In this document: piece by piece, positions 14,112 to 26,536 of the stretch
Position numbering within the stretch: position 1 is the stretch's first letter
Layout of the letters: each line of letters opens with the position of its first letter
Assembly: GCF_051401765.1 (NCBI RefSeq)
Contig: NW_027480432.1
Location: forward strand, 10,744,501-10,808,500
Origin: Calliopsis andreniformis
Lineage: Eukaryota > Arthropoda > Insecta > Hymenoptera > Andrenidae
Direction of reading: 5' to 3'
DNA: 64,000 nt
Position numbers and translations under genes: made by a program
Notes under the pieces: model-generated
What the model was told of the DNA's origin: nothing
Database searches by the model: none
What the model saw: the letters and a program-made list of their open reading frames with translations, nothing else

Positions 14112-14485
14112 GACCTAGGTTAAAACGTCTTAAAAACATCCAGTAAAGTCCTAAAAATGTCCAAAAAATGTCTCTGAGACGACCAATGTTACAAATCACT
14201 ATGTCTTTAGGACATCTTAAGAAACATTTATAAGACGTTTTAGGAACGTCCAAATTATGTATATAAGACGTTCAGACAAAAATTAGACGTTTTTAAGACG
14301 TCTAAAAGCGTAAGTCTTTAGGATATCCATATAGTATGTCTTTAAGACGTTTTATAGATATAAACTTTGCAAGTCTTTAAGATGTACGCTCTTGGATGTT
14401 TTTAAGACGTCTAAATTATGTTGTAAGACGTTCAAGCATAAAATGAACATAAAATAGACGTCTTCAAGACGTTGTGTGCTATCTA
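14112..14485. repeat. AAGACGT/GACGTC-rich repeat family, copy 2
   Basis: This is the longest copy. It carries more than ten AAGACGT or ACGTCTT motifs, with CAGTAAAGTCCTAAAAATGT near the left end and GTGCTATCTAG at the right. The open minus frame 13984-14253 is a by-product of the repeat. Confidence 0.8.
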
Positions 14486-14532
14486 GAAATGTATAAACAA
14501 TTTGTGCTATGATAAGCAATACATGTTGGTTA

Positions 14533-15410
14533 TACAGGGTGAGTCATTTAACTCTTTCACCAAAATTTACGTGTAAACTATATTCTGCATAAAAAAATGT
14601 TTCGAACGAAAGTTCTTTGGAATAAAGAGGACCATAAAGTGCAATAATTAGTTATTTGCTGTTTTACTTTTTTATCAAAATATGAAGGTCAAGTTGAGTT
14701 TCTAAGTCTTTTTACTATAATATGTAGCATTTGATCATGTCAATCGTATGTCTAATGAATATCGAATAAAAAACTATTAAGATACATGGGGAAAAAATTA
14801 ATAGTTATCTAGATATTCTTTAGTTAATTTTTAATGCAAGGAATGTTCAAAATGTTGTCCATTAGAATCAATGAAAGCGCGAAGAAGATCAAGCAGTATG
14901 AGCGATACATGTATAAGTGTTTCTGGAGTTATAGCGTTACATGCTTTGATGATGCTATCCCTCATATTTTTAATGGTCGTAGGTATTTCTCCATAAAACC
15001 CATTTTTTAGACAGTAGTTTTTTAGACAGTAGCTACTTTAGACATTTTGTAAACGTTGAAACTGAGACAAACGTGTCGATTCCTCAAGCACAAGAGTTCC
15101 ACCAACCTTCACTGGAGAATATCTCAGTAATTATTCATTTTTGATCCCATGTACCTTAATAATTTTTTATTCTCTATTCAATAGATTTCATATTATAGTA
15201 TAGTATTATAGTATAGTTAAAAAACATATTATAGTAAAAAAACTCAAGTTGTCATTCACATTTTGATAAAAAAGTGAAATAGCAAACAACTAATTATTGT
15301 ACTCGATGCTCCTCTTTATTCCAATCAACTTTTCTTCGAAACAGTTTTTTATACAACATATAGTTTACAAGTAAATTTGGATGAAAGAGTTAAATGACTC
15401 ACCCTGTGTA
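14533..15410. mobile_element. fold-back transposon with ~300-bp inverted arms and a transposase remnant
   Basis: The ends TACAGGGTGAGTCATTTAAC (14533) and its complement (GTTAAATGACTCACCCTGTGTA, to 15410) begin inverted arms. The arms can be followed inward through GGAATAAAGAGGA and TTTTTTATCAAAAT for about 300 bases. The roughly 170-base centre encodes a transposase tail on the minus strand (see 14831-14998). It is a non-autonomous derivative of a larger element. Confidence 0.8.
14831..14998 (-). pseudogene. transposase C-terminal fragment inside the fold-back element
   Basis: An open frame of 55 codons ending in TAA includes NMRDSIIKACNAITPETL and SNGQHFEHSL. These resemble the C-terminal end of insect transposases of the IS630-Tc1-mariner superfamily, with the common ITPETL and NG..FEH motifs. 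The catalytic domain is absent; it lies between the inverted arms. Confidence 0.6.
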
Positions 15411-15649
15411 CTAAATTAGTTACTGCAATATTCACTATCATGCAATACCACTTGATGTTTAGATAAACAAACGCAAACTGTTTTAACAACTGGGAATCTA
15501 ATATTGTAGCATTCGACTGTAAGCTGTCCATTTTTTCTAAAGTATGTAGTATGACTTTCAACTATGTATATAGAAAGTACATCTATTAAGCTAAAATTTA
15601 TTGTATTTATTTTCAAATTTTAAGCTAAAATTAATGTTTTAAAAAAAAC

Positions 15650-16269
15650 ATCCCCGAATACAGGAGTAGAATCAAATTCTATGGAATTTGACGAACCAAC
15701 CATATGATCAGCAGAACGGGGAACCTGCAACCGGGATCAAAAACCTGCTGATCATGCAGACCACTATGCTCTATCAACACAACCATAGAGCACAACCAAG
15801 CTATATAGACGAGGAAGGAGATCCTCAAGAAGATATTTAGAACTTAGCTACCAAACCGACTGTTCTTTAAAAGGAAGGGGGATCCTGGGTAGGGGGTGAA
15901 AACGTGACCTTCAACTTCGATGCTTTTACCTCCTTTGACAGTCTTAATCTCAAAATCTCTACAACACAATAGAGAGTATACCACAGGGTTGGGATTCAAT
16001 AAAGGGTACCAGCATAAAATCACTTGTCACTGTCTCTCAGGGAGGGGGGAGAGCTTTCGTGACTCACGGTAGCAGGGGAAGGCGAAGAGAAACATTTCGA
16101 CGAGTCACGTCAAACGCTCTGACTGGATGTGATAATGTTCAATAATCCGATTATTGACTTTGTCCCGAATCGGTAACACGTCTTTGGAGGAAGTCAGTAG
16201 GCTCGACAACGAGAGGTTCGATGATCTTAGTAGTTTCACTACAAGTTATAGTTCTAACTAGATGGACCT
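15650..16269. other. moderate-GC non-coding block
   Basis: It is less A+T-rich than its surroundings. Open frames are short and no domain is recognised. It may be old transposon sequence adjoining the TIR element at 16270. Confidence 0.4.
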
Positions 16270-16720
16270 ATACTTCGTTCACTGGGAGAACGCAGTTGTC
16301 GGTTGGCTCTGTTAGCAAATAAAAATCTTCTTGAATATCGTCTCTGTCGACCGAAAACGTACTGGTACTAGTCAGAATTCTTACTGCGTTGCAATACCAT
16401 AAACGACCCTAGATTTCCCGTGTCATAAACTACCTGGTCGCATCGAACATTTTGTAGGAAATCTAGGAAACAGTTCTACCGTTGCTGTTTCTTTATAATC
16501 AAATAAGCTGTGGATTCTTATACATTGATATCTCAATAAATATTGTTTCTTAATAGATAGAAACATTTGTTTCATTTGGACACTAGGTATACAGAGTAGA
16601 AAGAAGCAAGGCGTGTCCTTTTAGGCTCTTGAATCCTTCACCAATCTCAGTGGAAAAGTCAGTCGGGGCAATGGAAGCCATCTGCGTAAAACGACTGCGT
16701 TCTCTCAGTGAACGCAGTAT
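16270..16720. mobile_element. TIR element with hairpin termini, short copy
   Basis: The left end ATACTTCGTTCACTGGGAGA and the right end, read on the other strand (ATACTGCGTTCACTGAGAGA), form about 30-bp TIRs. Each TIR also folds on itself: ACTGCGTTC and GAACGCAGT flank a 7-base loop. Flanks suggest a TA or TATA target duplication. It is an inverted, internally deleted version of the copy at 56185-56866. No protein is coded. Confidence 0.8.
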
Positions 16721-18010
16721 AGGAAGAAGGACAAGAAGTATTATAGAAATATCTCACTGCCGACGACTCACTGCACAACACAAACCAAACGCGCCCCTTT
16801 AGAGTCGTAGCGTCTTAAAGATCGTTTGGACCCAATGTAATGGCACGGTCCCAGCGATAGACGCGCCCTCAGGAATAGGGCTACTATCCACATAGCCCAC
16901 GCTATGTAGAAGGATAGTTGTGAAAGCGGAGTAGAACTAAAATCGGGTTATGCTCATGTATCCTTCCTGGAGGGGCGGAAATCTGAGAGTTACCTCTAAC
17001 AGGGCCTGGATACCGGACCTCCGTTGTTCCCTCGCATCTTTGTGAATCACTAATCACTAATCACTAATCACTAGGGAATCGGTTGCTTTGAATGGACTGA
17101 TGTTATAATTCACCGCAATAAAAAGTTGGACCATTTCTGATTATTTAATTTTTGGAGACATTAAGTTTCTAAATTTTTGAGGTTCTTTGTTTGAAATTTT
17201 ATTTACCAATAAAAATTGTTTACATAGGCTATACAGAAATCTGTAATTTGCACCGCCTTTAAAAATGTTGTTTAATGGTTTATGGTTTTCCTTTTAGCAA
17301 CCAATGTTGCTAACATTGAATTATTTGATGCTTTACACCATTCATGCACTACATTTACTCTACTAAATTTCGATAGGCATCTATTTATAATTTCATAAAC
17401 TTGTATCCGAATGTGTTTAGTCTTCAAGACATTTTCAGGATTTAAGAAACTTAAAGAATTTAAAAACTTTTCATTAAAAGGGATTCCTTAAACTACAGTT
17501 CGATTTTCTGGAGTTAAGCCCTAGTGGCAAGTCCTCTAACTTGCGATGTTGTCGCTTCTCTAACTGGTGAATGGTGATTCTTCACGCGACGCACGACCTA
17601 CACATTGGGCCTTAACCAATTATCTACAAATACTTAGTCATGGGTCTTCATAGGTCCTTACTTATACTGTCGTCTCTCCTTCTCAGCGGGGTCACCTACC
17701 GCTATTTCAATGGCGTTTGACAAGGGTGTCGAATCCTATTGGCAACTTAGGGAGGCTCGTGTCGCTCAGAAAAAATGGCGGACAACTCGATTTCATTTAA
17801 CTCAAACTCAAAACAAGTTAAACAATGTCTTAAACTTCCTCGCAACTTCTTGCAGGCCCGTATAATGTTAAATCGGTATCAGAATCCCTTACATTGATAA
17901 ACGAATATGAAAAATGTAATCAATTTAGCATGGGGTGTCCTAAAAATGAGGAAATTTGCTTTGTTGAGTCACTGAGAAAGACGCATTTGCTGTTAAGGAT
18001 AGAAAGAGAG
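16721..18010. other. moderate-GC non-coding block with a 7-bp tandem repeat
   Basis: Four exact AATCACT units stand at 17045-17072. The rest shows short open frames without a recognisable product. Confidence 0.45.
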
Positions 18011-18013
18011 ATT

Positions 18014-18140
18014 ACACAATCTGACAACATTGCTTGAAATACGCTGTTAGCGTTGAGTCCCTGACGGGCTACGTATTGGCCACTTAACACGTCCAGGGAA
18101 CAACTCTGGAAAATGGCACTGTACAGTTGCTCTGACATTT
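18014..18140. repeat. direct repeat flanking the 5S-like copy, left
   Basis: About 125 bases (CACAATCTGACAACATTGCT to TCTGGAAAATGGCACT and beyond) recur diverged at 18607-18730 in the same orientation. Most differences are transitions. The 5S-like sequence lies between them. Confidence 0.75.
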
Positions 18141-18287
18141 AACCAATCAAATTAAAAAAAACCGCATCCTACCTTTCCCCACTTCTTCAAACGGAGATTC
18201 AGTAACCTTTTCTAGCAATGCTGCTTGTATAATAGATTGTTAATAATGACATAACTCCAATTTTACCCTCTTAGAGAAAAGAGACTC

Positions 18288-18407
18288 GTCAACGTTCACA
18301 TTACGTTAGAAAATACCGGTTCTCGTTCGATCACCGAAGTCAAACAGCGTTGGGCGTGGTTAGTACTTGGATGGGATGACCGCCTGGGAATACCGCGTAA
18401 TGTTGAC
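18288..18407 (+). rRNA. 5S rRNA-like gene copy, probably degenerate
   Basis: Exactly 120 bases align with insect 5S rRNA. GGTTCTCGTTCGATCACCGA, GGTTAGTACTTGGATGGG and GACCGCCTGGGAATACCGCG are near-perfect, and the ends GTCAACGTT/AATGTTGAC form the terminal stem. A T8 run follows at 18411, a Pol III terminator. Departures are AAGTCAAACAGCG where the promoter box A normally has a TAAGCA core, one inserted base in GGATGGGATGACC, and an extra base in the 5' arm. Many changes are C-to-T or G-to-A. It is more likely a dispersed pseudogene than an active copy. Confidence 0.75.
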
Positions 18408-18528
18408 ATATTTTTTTTATTTTATACCATTTTTATGTATCTTTTTCTTAAATAAACGATATTAACAGAAGAAGCGTCAATCTTATAAATTTTATATCTA
18501 TATTGTTATTTAATAGGAATAAAAATTG

Positions 18529-18605
18529 TGTTACGAATAATGTTTCTGAATTTTCGATAAAGTAGAATTGCCACGCATATATTACACTTTATATAAAATG
18601 AATAT
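18529..18605. repeat. dispersed 77-bp repeat, copy 1
   Basis: TTACGAATAATGTTTCTGAATT to ACTTTATATAAAATGAATAT recurs at 19784-19860. In the second location its last part has been amplified as a minisatellite. Confidence 0.7.
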
Positions 18606-18606
18606 A

Positions 18607-18730
18607 CACAATCTGACAACGTTGCTTGAAATACGCTGCTAGTATTGGGTTCCTGCCGGGCCATGTGTTGGCCGCTTGACACGCCCAGGACTCAACTCTG
18701 GAAAATAGCACTCTAGTTCCTCAAACATGA
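18607..18730. repeat. direct repeat flanking the 5S-like copy, right
   Basis: This is the second copy of the 18014-18140 unit, about 590 bases downstream and diverged mainly by transitions. Confidence 0.75.
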
Positions 18731-19783
18731 TTTTATAAAACCTCTATACGTTCTCATAAAATTGTATAATTTTGGAACTTTGGCGATTTACCGTCTCTTT
18801 AAGTTCATTTTGTATGGTTTCGCAATCTGGTATTGCAATCTTTAACATTTCACAAAATGATGAAAAGAATACAAATTTCGGTAGTTCTTAATAATGTCTA
18901 ATACATATCTCAGTTCTAACTTCTTTACATCCCTTTCAAGATTAGATAGTCTAGCTACACTTTCTTCTTGTAAACGTCGCATATTTACTTTATGCACAAC
19001 TGATGATGCATATGCATCAAAACTACTAGATATTGCCACAAAAGTCACGTGACAGATCTTGCATCTGACTTCAAGTCTAGTTTCACATTTTTCCACCCAT
19101 AGTTTGTAGTTGAGATTTTATACCCAATTCTCGTGGAATCCATGGAGGAAAACTTTTTTTTACTATAGGAAAAAAGGTCTCGCTGCTTTCAGAGCTGATA
19201 TCTATTAATACAAAATTCATAGTTAGTCCACAAATTTACTCTCCATCTACTACAAAAGGAAACATGAAAGACTAATTTGTTTAATATAATTGAACAAGAG
19301 ATGTACTTCTATTTTTCAAAAAAGTACTAAACATTTATCTAACCTGATTTCTCGAACATACTGCAATCTTTAAAATTATCTGAAACTCCACAAACAAAAC
19401 AGTTTCCATAAATTTTACTACGCAATTTACGCATCTACGAGTCCTCGCGAGTAACGGTTTCAGCTTTGGCGTTGAGCCGCGTGGCTGATTGTGGCGTCGC
19501 GTCGCATGGTGTAGGCTGCCCCACTCCTTTCCACCTCGTGACGTCACTGTGCAGTTGGTTTCGTATGCCAACCTACCAATACTGCTCCCATGCGTAGTAA
19601 CCAAACGTGGAGGGAGTGAAGACGCCAGAGAAAGAGGTGTCCTTCAACCGACTTGCGCGGCTGGCTCTGACTATAGTTGCTCTAATATTAGAACAATTAT
19701 GTTAAAATATCGCTTTTATTTATGTTATAGATTCTTGACAATGACTCAAGTACAATGCCATTTTCTTAGATAGGGACTACTTT

Positions 19784-19860
19784 TGTTACGAATAATATTT
19801 TTGAATTTTGGATAAAGTAAAAATTCTACTCACATGTTATACTTTATACAAAATGAATAT
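19784..19860. repeat. dispersed 77-bp repeat, copy 2
   Basis: It is similar throughout to 18529-18605. Its ACTTTATACAAAATGAATAT end runs directly into the 37-bp tandem array. Confidence 0.7.
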
Positions 19861-20050
19861 ATAGGAATATATAGGGTACTTTATACAAAATGAATATATA
19901 GGAATATATAGGGTACTTTATACAAAATGAATATATAGGAATATATAGGGTACTTTATACAAAATGAATATATAGGAATATATAGGGTACTTTATACAAA
20001 ATGAATATATAGGAATATATAGGGTACTTTATACAAAATGAATATATAGG
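19841..20050. repeat. 37-bp minisatellite, about 5.7 copies
   Basis: Units start ACTTTATACAAAATGAATAT at 19841, 19878, 19915, 19952, 19989 and 20026 (the last partial). Copies look identical by eye, implying recent expansion or homogenisation. Confidence 0.95.
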
Positions 20051-20523
20051 TTATATGAAACGAAAATTAAATAATGCTACTGAGAGCTGAGAAAATTGGG
20101 AAATAAATGAATTTGTAGACATTTATTTTTTCTATATGACAATTAGGTCCCTTATTTTAATTTAAACTATAGATAATATAAACATCACACATCTCGTATT
20201 GAATTATATGAATGCAATAAGATGTTCGAAAGATTTCTTACATTTTGTATTTGTAATCATGCCTTGACTGAAAGGATGATGGTTTTGTTTAGATTAAAAT
20301 CAAATTAGAGCGTAAACAAATTGAGTTGTTCATATTTTTCTTTTGTTTCACTTTGTGGTCAGGAAAACAGATTCGTGGATCAATAAACGCTTTTTTGACA
20401 AAATGTAAGGAACCTCTTGAATCCCTTTTGTATTAAATTAAGCGAGATAGTATTACTGTATTCTTTACAATATAAAACACACTGACAAAGATTGTACGGA
20501 TACTTGTAGAACACTCTACACTC

Positions 20524-21104
20524 TACAGGATGTAACAAGTATACGTTGAAATATTGTAAGGGGTAGTAGGGGAGTTTAAATAGAACACAATGTTCGATTG
20601 TGTTCGATTGTGATCAATGTAATGTTCGATTCCGTTTTGCAATAATAATGTCTTCAAGTTAACATAAGTACATATATTCTAACCTAACAATCAAAGAGTT
20701 TTGTAACGTAGCAGATACATTGAGGGTCAGAAATAGAGGGAAAAGGTCTTAATACATTTTGTTGTATCTCTTAGGATTTAACTTTTATAAAGTTTTGAAA
20801 ATCCGATATCCATTTCCTACAAACATCTTGAATTTTCAAAGCTTTAAACAAATTAAACCATAACAGATACAACAACATTTATTAAAACTTGTTTACTCTC
20901 CTTGTACCTCTCAATGTGTCTGCATCATTACAGAATTCTCTGACTGTTAGTTTAGAATATAGGCCTGTTAACTTCATGGCATTGTTATTTCATAATAGAG
21001 GCAGATTGGATATTACGTCATAGAACATTTTGTGTTCCATTTGAGCACCCTTGCCACCCCTCAGAATATTTCAACGTATACTTATGTACCTCTTACATCC
21101 TATA
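20524..21104. mobile_element. fold-back element C
   Basis: The left end TACAGGATGTAACAAGTATA and the right end TATACTTATGTACCTCTTACATCCTATA are inverted. Arms run about 290 bases each to a centre near 20815 (GAAAATCCGATATCCATTTC, then AATTTTCAAAGCTTTAAAC). It is almost all hairpin and non-coding. A half copy lies at 44812-45200. Confidence 0.78.
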
Positions 21105-22780
21105 GGGTGTATAGGTACATATGCGTCATAAGTGTTTGCGCATTAAGTCGGAGACCAAGAATGAAATAAAATTACTTCTTAGAAACTAGATAAGTAGGAT
21201 AAGAAATAAATCGTCAGCTTATCGATATTAGAAATTTTGGATTTTCCCAGGTACGTAGACACCTCATTCCAACGTGATCAATAGATCAAGCAGAGAACAG
21301 TAAATGTAACCGGAACCAGGTCCTCATTAAAAGAATAAGAAAGAAAGAGCACGTGCACGTGGCACAGCGACTTAAGATTTCGTAATTCCTCGGTTACATG
21401 TTGCACTTGTGCGACAATTCTGTGATTCACGCATGCTTATGCACGCGTAACGGTAGCGATAAATGATTATCTTACACCTACAAGATGTTTTATTATCCTT
21501 TAGTAGATAACTTGAATGGATGCATCAAGATCTTAAATAACATTTTCATCCCATAAAAATTGACTACTAGATGAATGGAAAATTCTCCTGTAAATTAATC
21601 CTGTGTCATTTAAACGGTTAGCAAGTTTTATTGTAGCATATATCAACATGCATGATCGATTCTCCAGCAAATGCTCGTTTAGTACTACCTCTATTTAAAT
21701 GTCTATTTATAGTAAATCGTCCAGCTTTTTTTCATCTATTTCTGAATGACTGGAATTCGAAGGTGACAAGCACCGGACCAACGCCCACATACTTCAAGTA
21801 TCCTGCTGACCATAATGGACATTGACGTAGAAGAAATTTACTTTTTTTCTGTGTCTGTTAAACCTATTATGCAATTATCGCTTATAATAGAATATTTGTG
21901 AAAAGGAGATGTAAGAGATAAGTTAAAAATACCACAGTGTTACAAAAAACTATTATTTCCCATTTACTGTTACATATATACCTGTGTAGGAGTGGTGATA
22001 AGAATTCCCTTAAAATAAATCAGTATTAGCAACAGTGTTATACTTATTTTTTCTAATACCACTGTACATGCAAAAGTGTACCGGTGATTATAAATTCTTG
22101 TATTCGTTTGAAGATGCATCATCATTCGCGTTTGCAAATTTTTAAAAAGATAATATTTTTTGGTATAAAACGAATCATTATTAACAATACATATCCTTAT
22201 AATCTATGTCTTTTAAGAGATCATAGAATTTCACGAATAGTTTTTAAATGTTTACTTTTTGGTACCATAAGTAATTGTTCGAACAGTTACAAAGTTAATG
22301 ATGAATAAATAAAAACAGCTTCAAACAAAAGGATGTCGACATCTCATAACACAATAATTAATAAATATACACACAGTAATTTATATTTTACAGCTATAAC
22401 TACGTTCTATATTTACAAGAATTTTGCGAGAAGATTGTTAAAGTGTAAGTAATTTAAATCACTATTGCAATAAACATAAAATGAATACATTTCGATCTCT
22501 TTTTACACAGCACTTATTTAGATGATTAACATTTATACAGATTTGTTTACACGTTATACTTATTTTTACGTACATACTTTAAGTAAGACAGACGTCATCA
22601 AAATTGACACAAAATTATAAAACATTCTGTTCCAGTATCAATTAAAAAAAATTATTTTCCTCAGTTTCCTCAACAAGTTAACTTTTCTCTTATGTGTTAA
22701 TTAAGTAGAACGCTTTAGCGAATATGCATTTTCATATTAAACATTTTTTGTCTGGTTTGTATAAATTTAACACAAGTTTT
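21105..22780. other. non-coding A+T-rich DNA
   Basis: No credible exon. The open frame at 22084-22308 is Ile/Lys/Phe-rich and looks like chance. Confidence 0.55.
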
Positions 22781-22787
22781 ATACTGA

Positions 22788-22998
22788 GTTATCTAAAAAA
22801 GTCGTGTTGATTTTTAAGTAAAATAAGAAGCCTCATATAATATTTTAATATGTTACTAAAAACGCTGACGTCTTTTGGAAAATGGAAGTTTAGAAAAAAT
22901 GGTGCATGTCAAACTGAATAAAACATAAATGTATTAGAAAATATAAAACTTCTTATTTTACTTAAAAATCAGCAAAAACTTTTCGGATAATCGAATAC
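22788..22998. mobile_element. fold-back element D (short)
   Basis: TTGATTTTTAAGTAAAATAAGAAG (22809-22832) is mirrored by CTTCTTATTTTACTTAAAAATCAG (22949-22972), within arms of about 60 bases. No coding sequence is present. Confidence 0.6.
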
Positions 22999-23572
22999 TT
23001 TATTGCAAATCAATTTTTACATGAGTTTTTTACAGGGTATACGATGTAACAAAAGACTCAGATACATTGTAGTATAGACTAATTAACACAAAGTAAGTGA
23101 TTAATATAGTTTTCCTGAATTTTTATTTTAACTACTTTCGTGATTCTTGACATATGTACTTGTGGCCCAAAAAAGCATAAGACACATTTTTATTTTAAAA
23201 CTATTAGCCTTTCTAAATGTCAATTCTGTGTTATATGTTCGTATCTTACTGTATTCTTGTTAAAAAAGAAAACAGTTACTTTATTTTACATTTTATCAGT
23301 TAAAAACTACAAATTCTATTTCCTGCATTCTAATTAAGGTATAAATTGAAATTCTTTGAAAATATTACAGATGATTTGTCTGATGATCGTAGATAGAAGG
23401 TAAAATTGCCCCAGTGTACGGTATCAAACAATACTAAGGTAGAATAAGTAGATTCAGTGAAGATTCTTGTAAATGTAGTAGATTTTATGATGATAGTGCA
23501 AAACTGATACTAATTATACATATAGTAAATTTTGTACAACTTCAGTAACAGAATACCTCTGATTAGAATAAC

Positions 23573-24293
23573 TTAAGGAGGTATTGCTGTCTAGATTATC
23601 ATGTTTGTGACCTTCTTTGTGATTTTTTTTATAATGGCGACTAGACTGTTTTGTACTGAGATTTTGCAGATATATGTTTTCATCTTATAAGTATATACTG
23701 TATTCTTTTCACCCAAAAATATTAAAAATCGTGGATGTTATAATTTTTTTAATGACTCATTTAAAAAGGGTGCTCCACTGGCTTCCATGATATCTCAAGA
23801 CCTAGTTGACTGATTGTCTTCAAATTTGGAAAGAATCTTCAGCAGACATTCCTTTATCGCCAGGACTAGAGATTTGATAAAATATAGTGTTTTACTATTT
23901 TTTAAAATATTTTATAGCCAAAAACGGAACTAAAAAATACTAATTTTAAATTTAAAGTGCTGTCATTTTTTTAATTATCGAAATTTTGATTTCTCCCTAG
24001 TTCCTGCTATAATTATGCTCTTTCTTATAAAGATACTTTTCCCCTTCTGTTTCAGATTAGCCAATCGGCTGGAATCATGGAATCCAGTGGAACACCTCTT
24101 TTAAAAGAGCTATTAAACAGAAATTTAAAACACCCACAATTTTTAATACTTTTGGTTGAAAAAAATACAGTATATACTTAGAAAATGAATAAATATATCT
24201 GGAAAATCCAATACAAAGCAACATATCCACCATCATAAAAGAATCACAAAGAGGATCACTAAAATGATAATCTAGACAGCATAACCTCCTTAA
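23573..24293. mobile_element. fold-back element E
   Basis: TTAAGGAGGTATTGCTGTCTAG at the left matches CTAGACAGCATAACCTCCTTAA at the right. Arms continue inward through TTCTTTGTGATT, ATATACTGTATT, and the GGTGCTCCACTGG region and its mirror GTGGAACACC. They are about 300 bases each, with a small A+T centre. Confidence 0.75.
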
Positions 24294-24849
24294 ATGAGAC
24301 TACGATTGTTATAGGGGATGGGTTTTCTGGCGAACTGATATTCTGACGAATATACCTGAACTATTTACTGTTCGAACGACAAATTCACTCGTCGTGAGAA
24401 GATCAGTTCATCAGACAGCGCATTCACTGTAACCACAGCCTGCATCAGAAAACATTCTAAATTACCAATGGTCATGAATAGACAGCGAATGTTTCTGCAA
24501 ATTCCTATTTTTATACACAAAATTGGAGAAGTGGAACCTACTTAAAGACTTGTTTCATGCTTCAAATATTATAAATCGTATTCATCTTTAGATCATTCCT
24601 ACATCTTTCCATATTATATAGACTCTATATTCATCCCACATTGAAATTTCCCCTGAAATACATAAAAAATCCACATTATTTATGAATATGACTTGGGCTC
24701 GCAGTGTAGGACACTCAAAACTTAACCAAATGAAAAATGATACATAAACAGATGTGGCTGGCAGTTTCGCGGGACAGAAAGGATTAAGCCATTATTTGAA
24801 GAAAATATTGCCATATCTTAGTGTATCCGGGCATGAGAACCACACCCGT

Positions 24850-25200
24850 AGTACTAGAATACCAGCGGTGCCAAGATAAGACTCCGTAAACGTGTACTAG
24901 TACTCTGCAACGCAACGGCAGAAACACAATAGCGTTTATCGCCTTTCGAGCATATCCATTGCTTGTGTGGCAACGCGATATATTCGTCGTTTTTAAGGTT
25001 CACGCTCGTTGCCGATGCACGAAAGAACGACCATCGCAGCGTAGACATAAATACGGTCACCGTGAAGTGGCGTGTTTTTTTTTTTTCAGGCAATTTCAGC
25101 GAACTCTGCACACAAACTTCGTTTACGATAGTTACGTGCGAATTTATGACGAGTCGTAAGACGAAATATCCTGGCGGTTACACTTCAAACAATGTTTAGT
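24850..25200. promoter_or_regulatory. small GC-rich island
   Basis: It has raised G+C and CpG with all-frame openness (85 aa minus, 78 and 66 aa plus) but no domain. It is probably regulatory or a 5' exon. Confidence 0.25.
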
Positions 25201-26440
25201 TCAATGCTCCGGAAATATTACTTCCGCTTGATGTTTTAATGTCAACACTGGGACACATTATTTTTATCAGTGAAATAATTTGGATTACACGAATCGAAAT
25301 ACGATTCCACAAATGATGTTGTCTAGGACTTAGAGACAAATGTGAAGATTTATTTTGATTATAGGTGTTGGATTTTGGTTCGATAATTGTTTAGTGATTA
25401 TGTTTATAATATACTTGATGCTGTATCTGATTGTATTATGTGAAACTATAATTTTGCAGACTGATGTACTTTATGAGATATTTTTTAATTATCGAAAAAT
25501 CTAGTATTTAAAAGAAACAGTTTCTTTTATGATCACTTCAAAAAATCGTTACGAGCACAGTTAAACTTTAATTTTTGTAACATAACATTTGATTTCATTT
25601 AATAAAGTAAAAGAGTAAAGTATTTTTTGATATTATTTGATAATGACAGAATACATTCGCAATATGTTACATCGTATTTATCTATTTCAATTTTGCATGC
25701 AGCAAGAGATACTTCTTAATTACCTACAATCAAAAATATCAAATATTAAATACTTTTTCATACTTTACATAAAACATTTCTTAATAAATGAAGAAATATT
25801 TTTATAGTGAAAATCCAAGAGACATTGTTGCATATAAGCATTAATTAATAGCAAATTAAAAGGCATTAAATTGTGCACGAACTTCGTGCAAATATTAAAT
25901 AGATATTTATTTTATTTATCATATGCATCTATATTAAGTAATAACTAATAAACCCGAAAAGTTTATCAAACCAATTTATCAATTACAATTAATAAGCAGT
26001 ACACTAAATAATATCGTTGTAAAGAAACTCAAACATAATTACTAAGTTAAACAGAAGGGCAGTGAAGAAGTCTAAAAGAGACATAAGTATGTACATGTAT
26101 AAGTACATATATATCCATGTATTGTTATATTTCACAACGCCGTGATATGAGGGCCGTTATAGCACCAAAGTGATAGCTGTTGGCCTTCAGTCATGGGGGA
26201 GTGATCAACTTTTCTCAAAGTGGGTATATGTGTATCGATAGTAGAACCACTTGTTCTTACAAAAGCATTCCGGAATACATTAATTGTATTTGTGACTCAA
26301 AACACAATGCACAGTTCAACATTTGCCATTCACACATTCTGATGTTACCTATAAAGTGACTTCGGGTAAATACTGTATCAAAACAATATTAACCCTTTCA
26401 CACTCGATGTTGCAATATTGTATTGAAGCTCACAAACACT
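25201..26440. other. non-coding A+T-rich DNA
   Basis: Nothing recognisable on either strand. Confidence 0.55.
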
Positions 26441-26446
26441 AAGCAA

Positions 26447-26536
26447 TTAATATCCCTCAACTACGGACACCCAATTTTCAGATACGGAGACTTTGATTAA
26501 AATCTGTTGATATTAAATATTTATAAAATTAACGTA
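26447..26536. repeat. dispersed repeat, inverted relative to 53617-53705
   Basis: CCCTCAACTACGGACACCCA and the following GATATTAAATATTTATA recur on the opposite strand at 53617-53705. The GACGTC-rich copy 3 begins exactly where the similarity stops. Confidence 0.65.

Noticed and set aside
13984..14253. 89-codon minus frame
   Set aside because: Most of it lies in copy 2 of the AAGACGT repeat family, and its periodic residues follow the DNA repeat.
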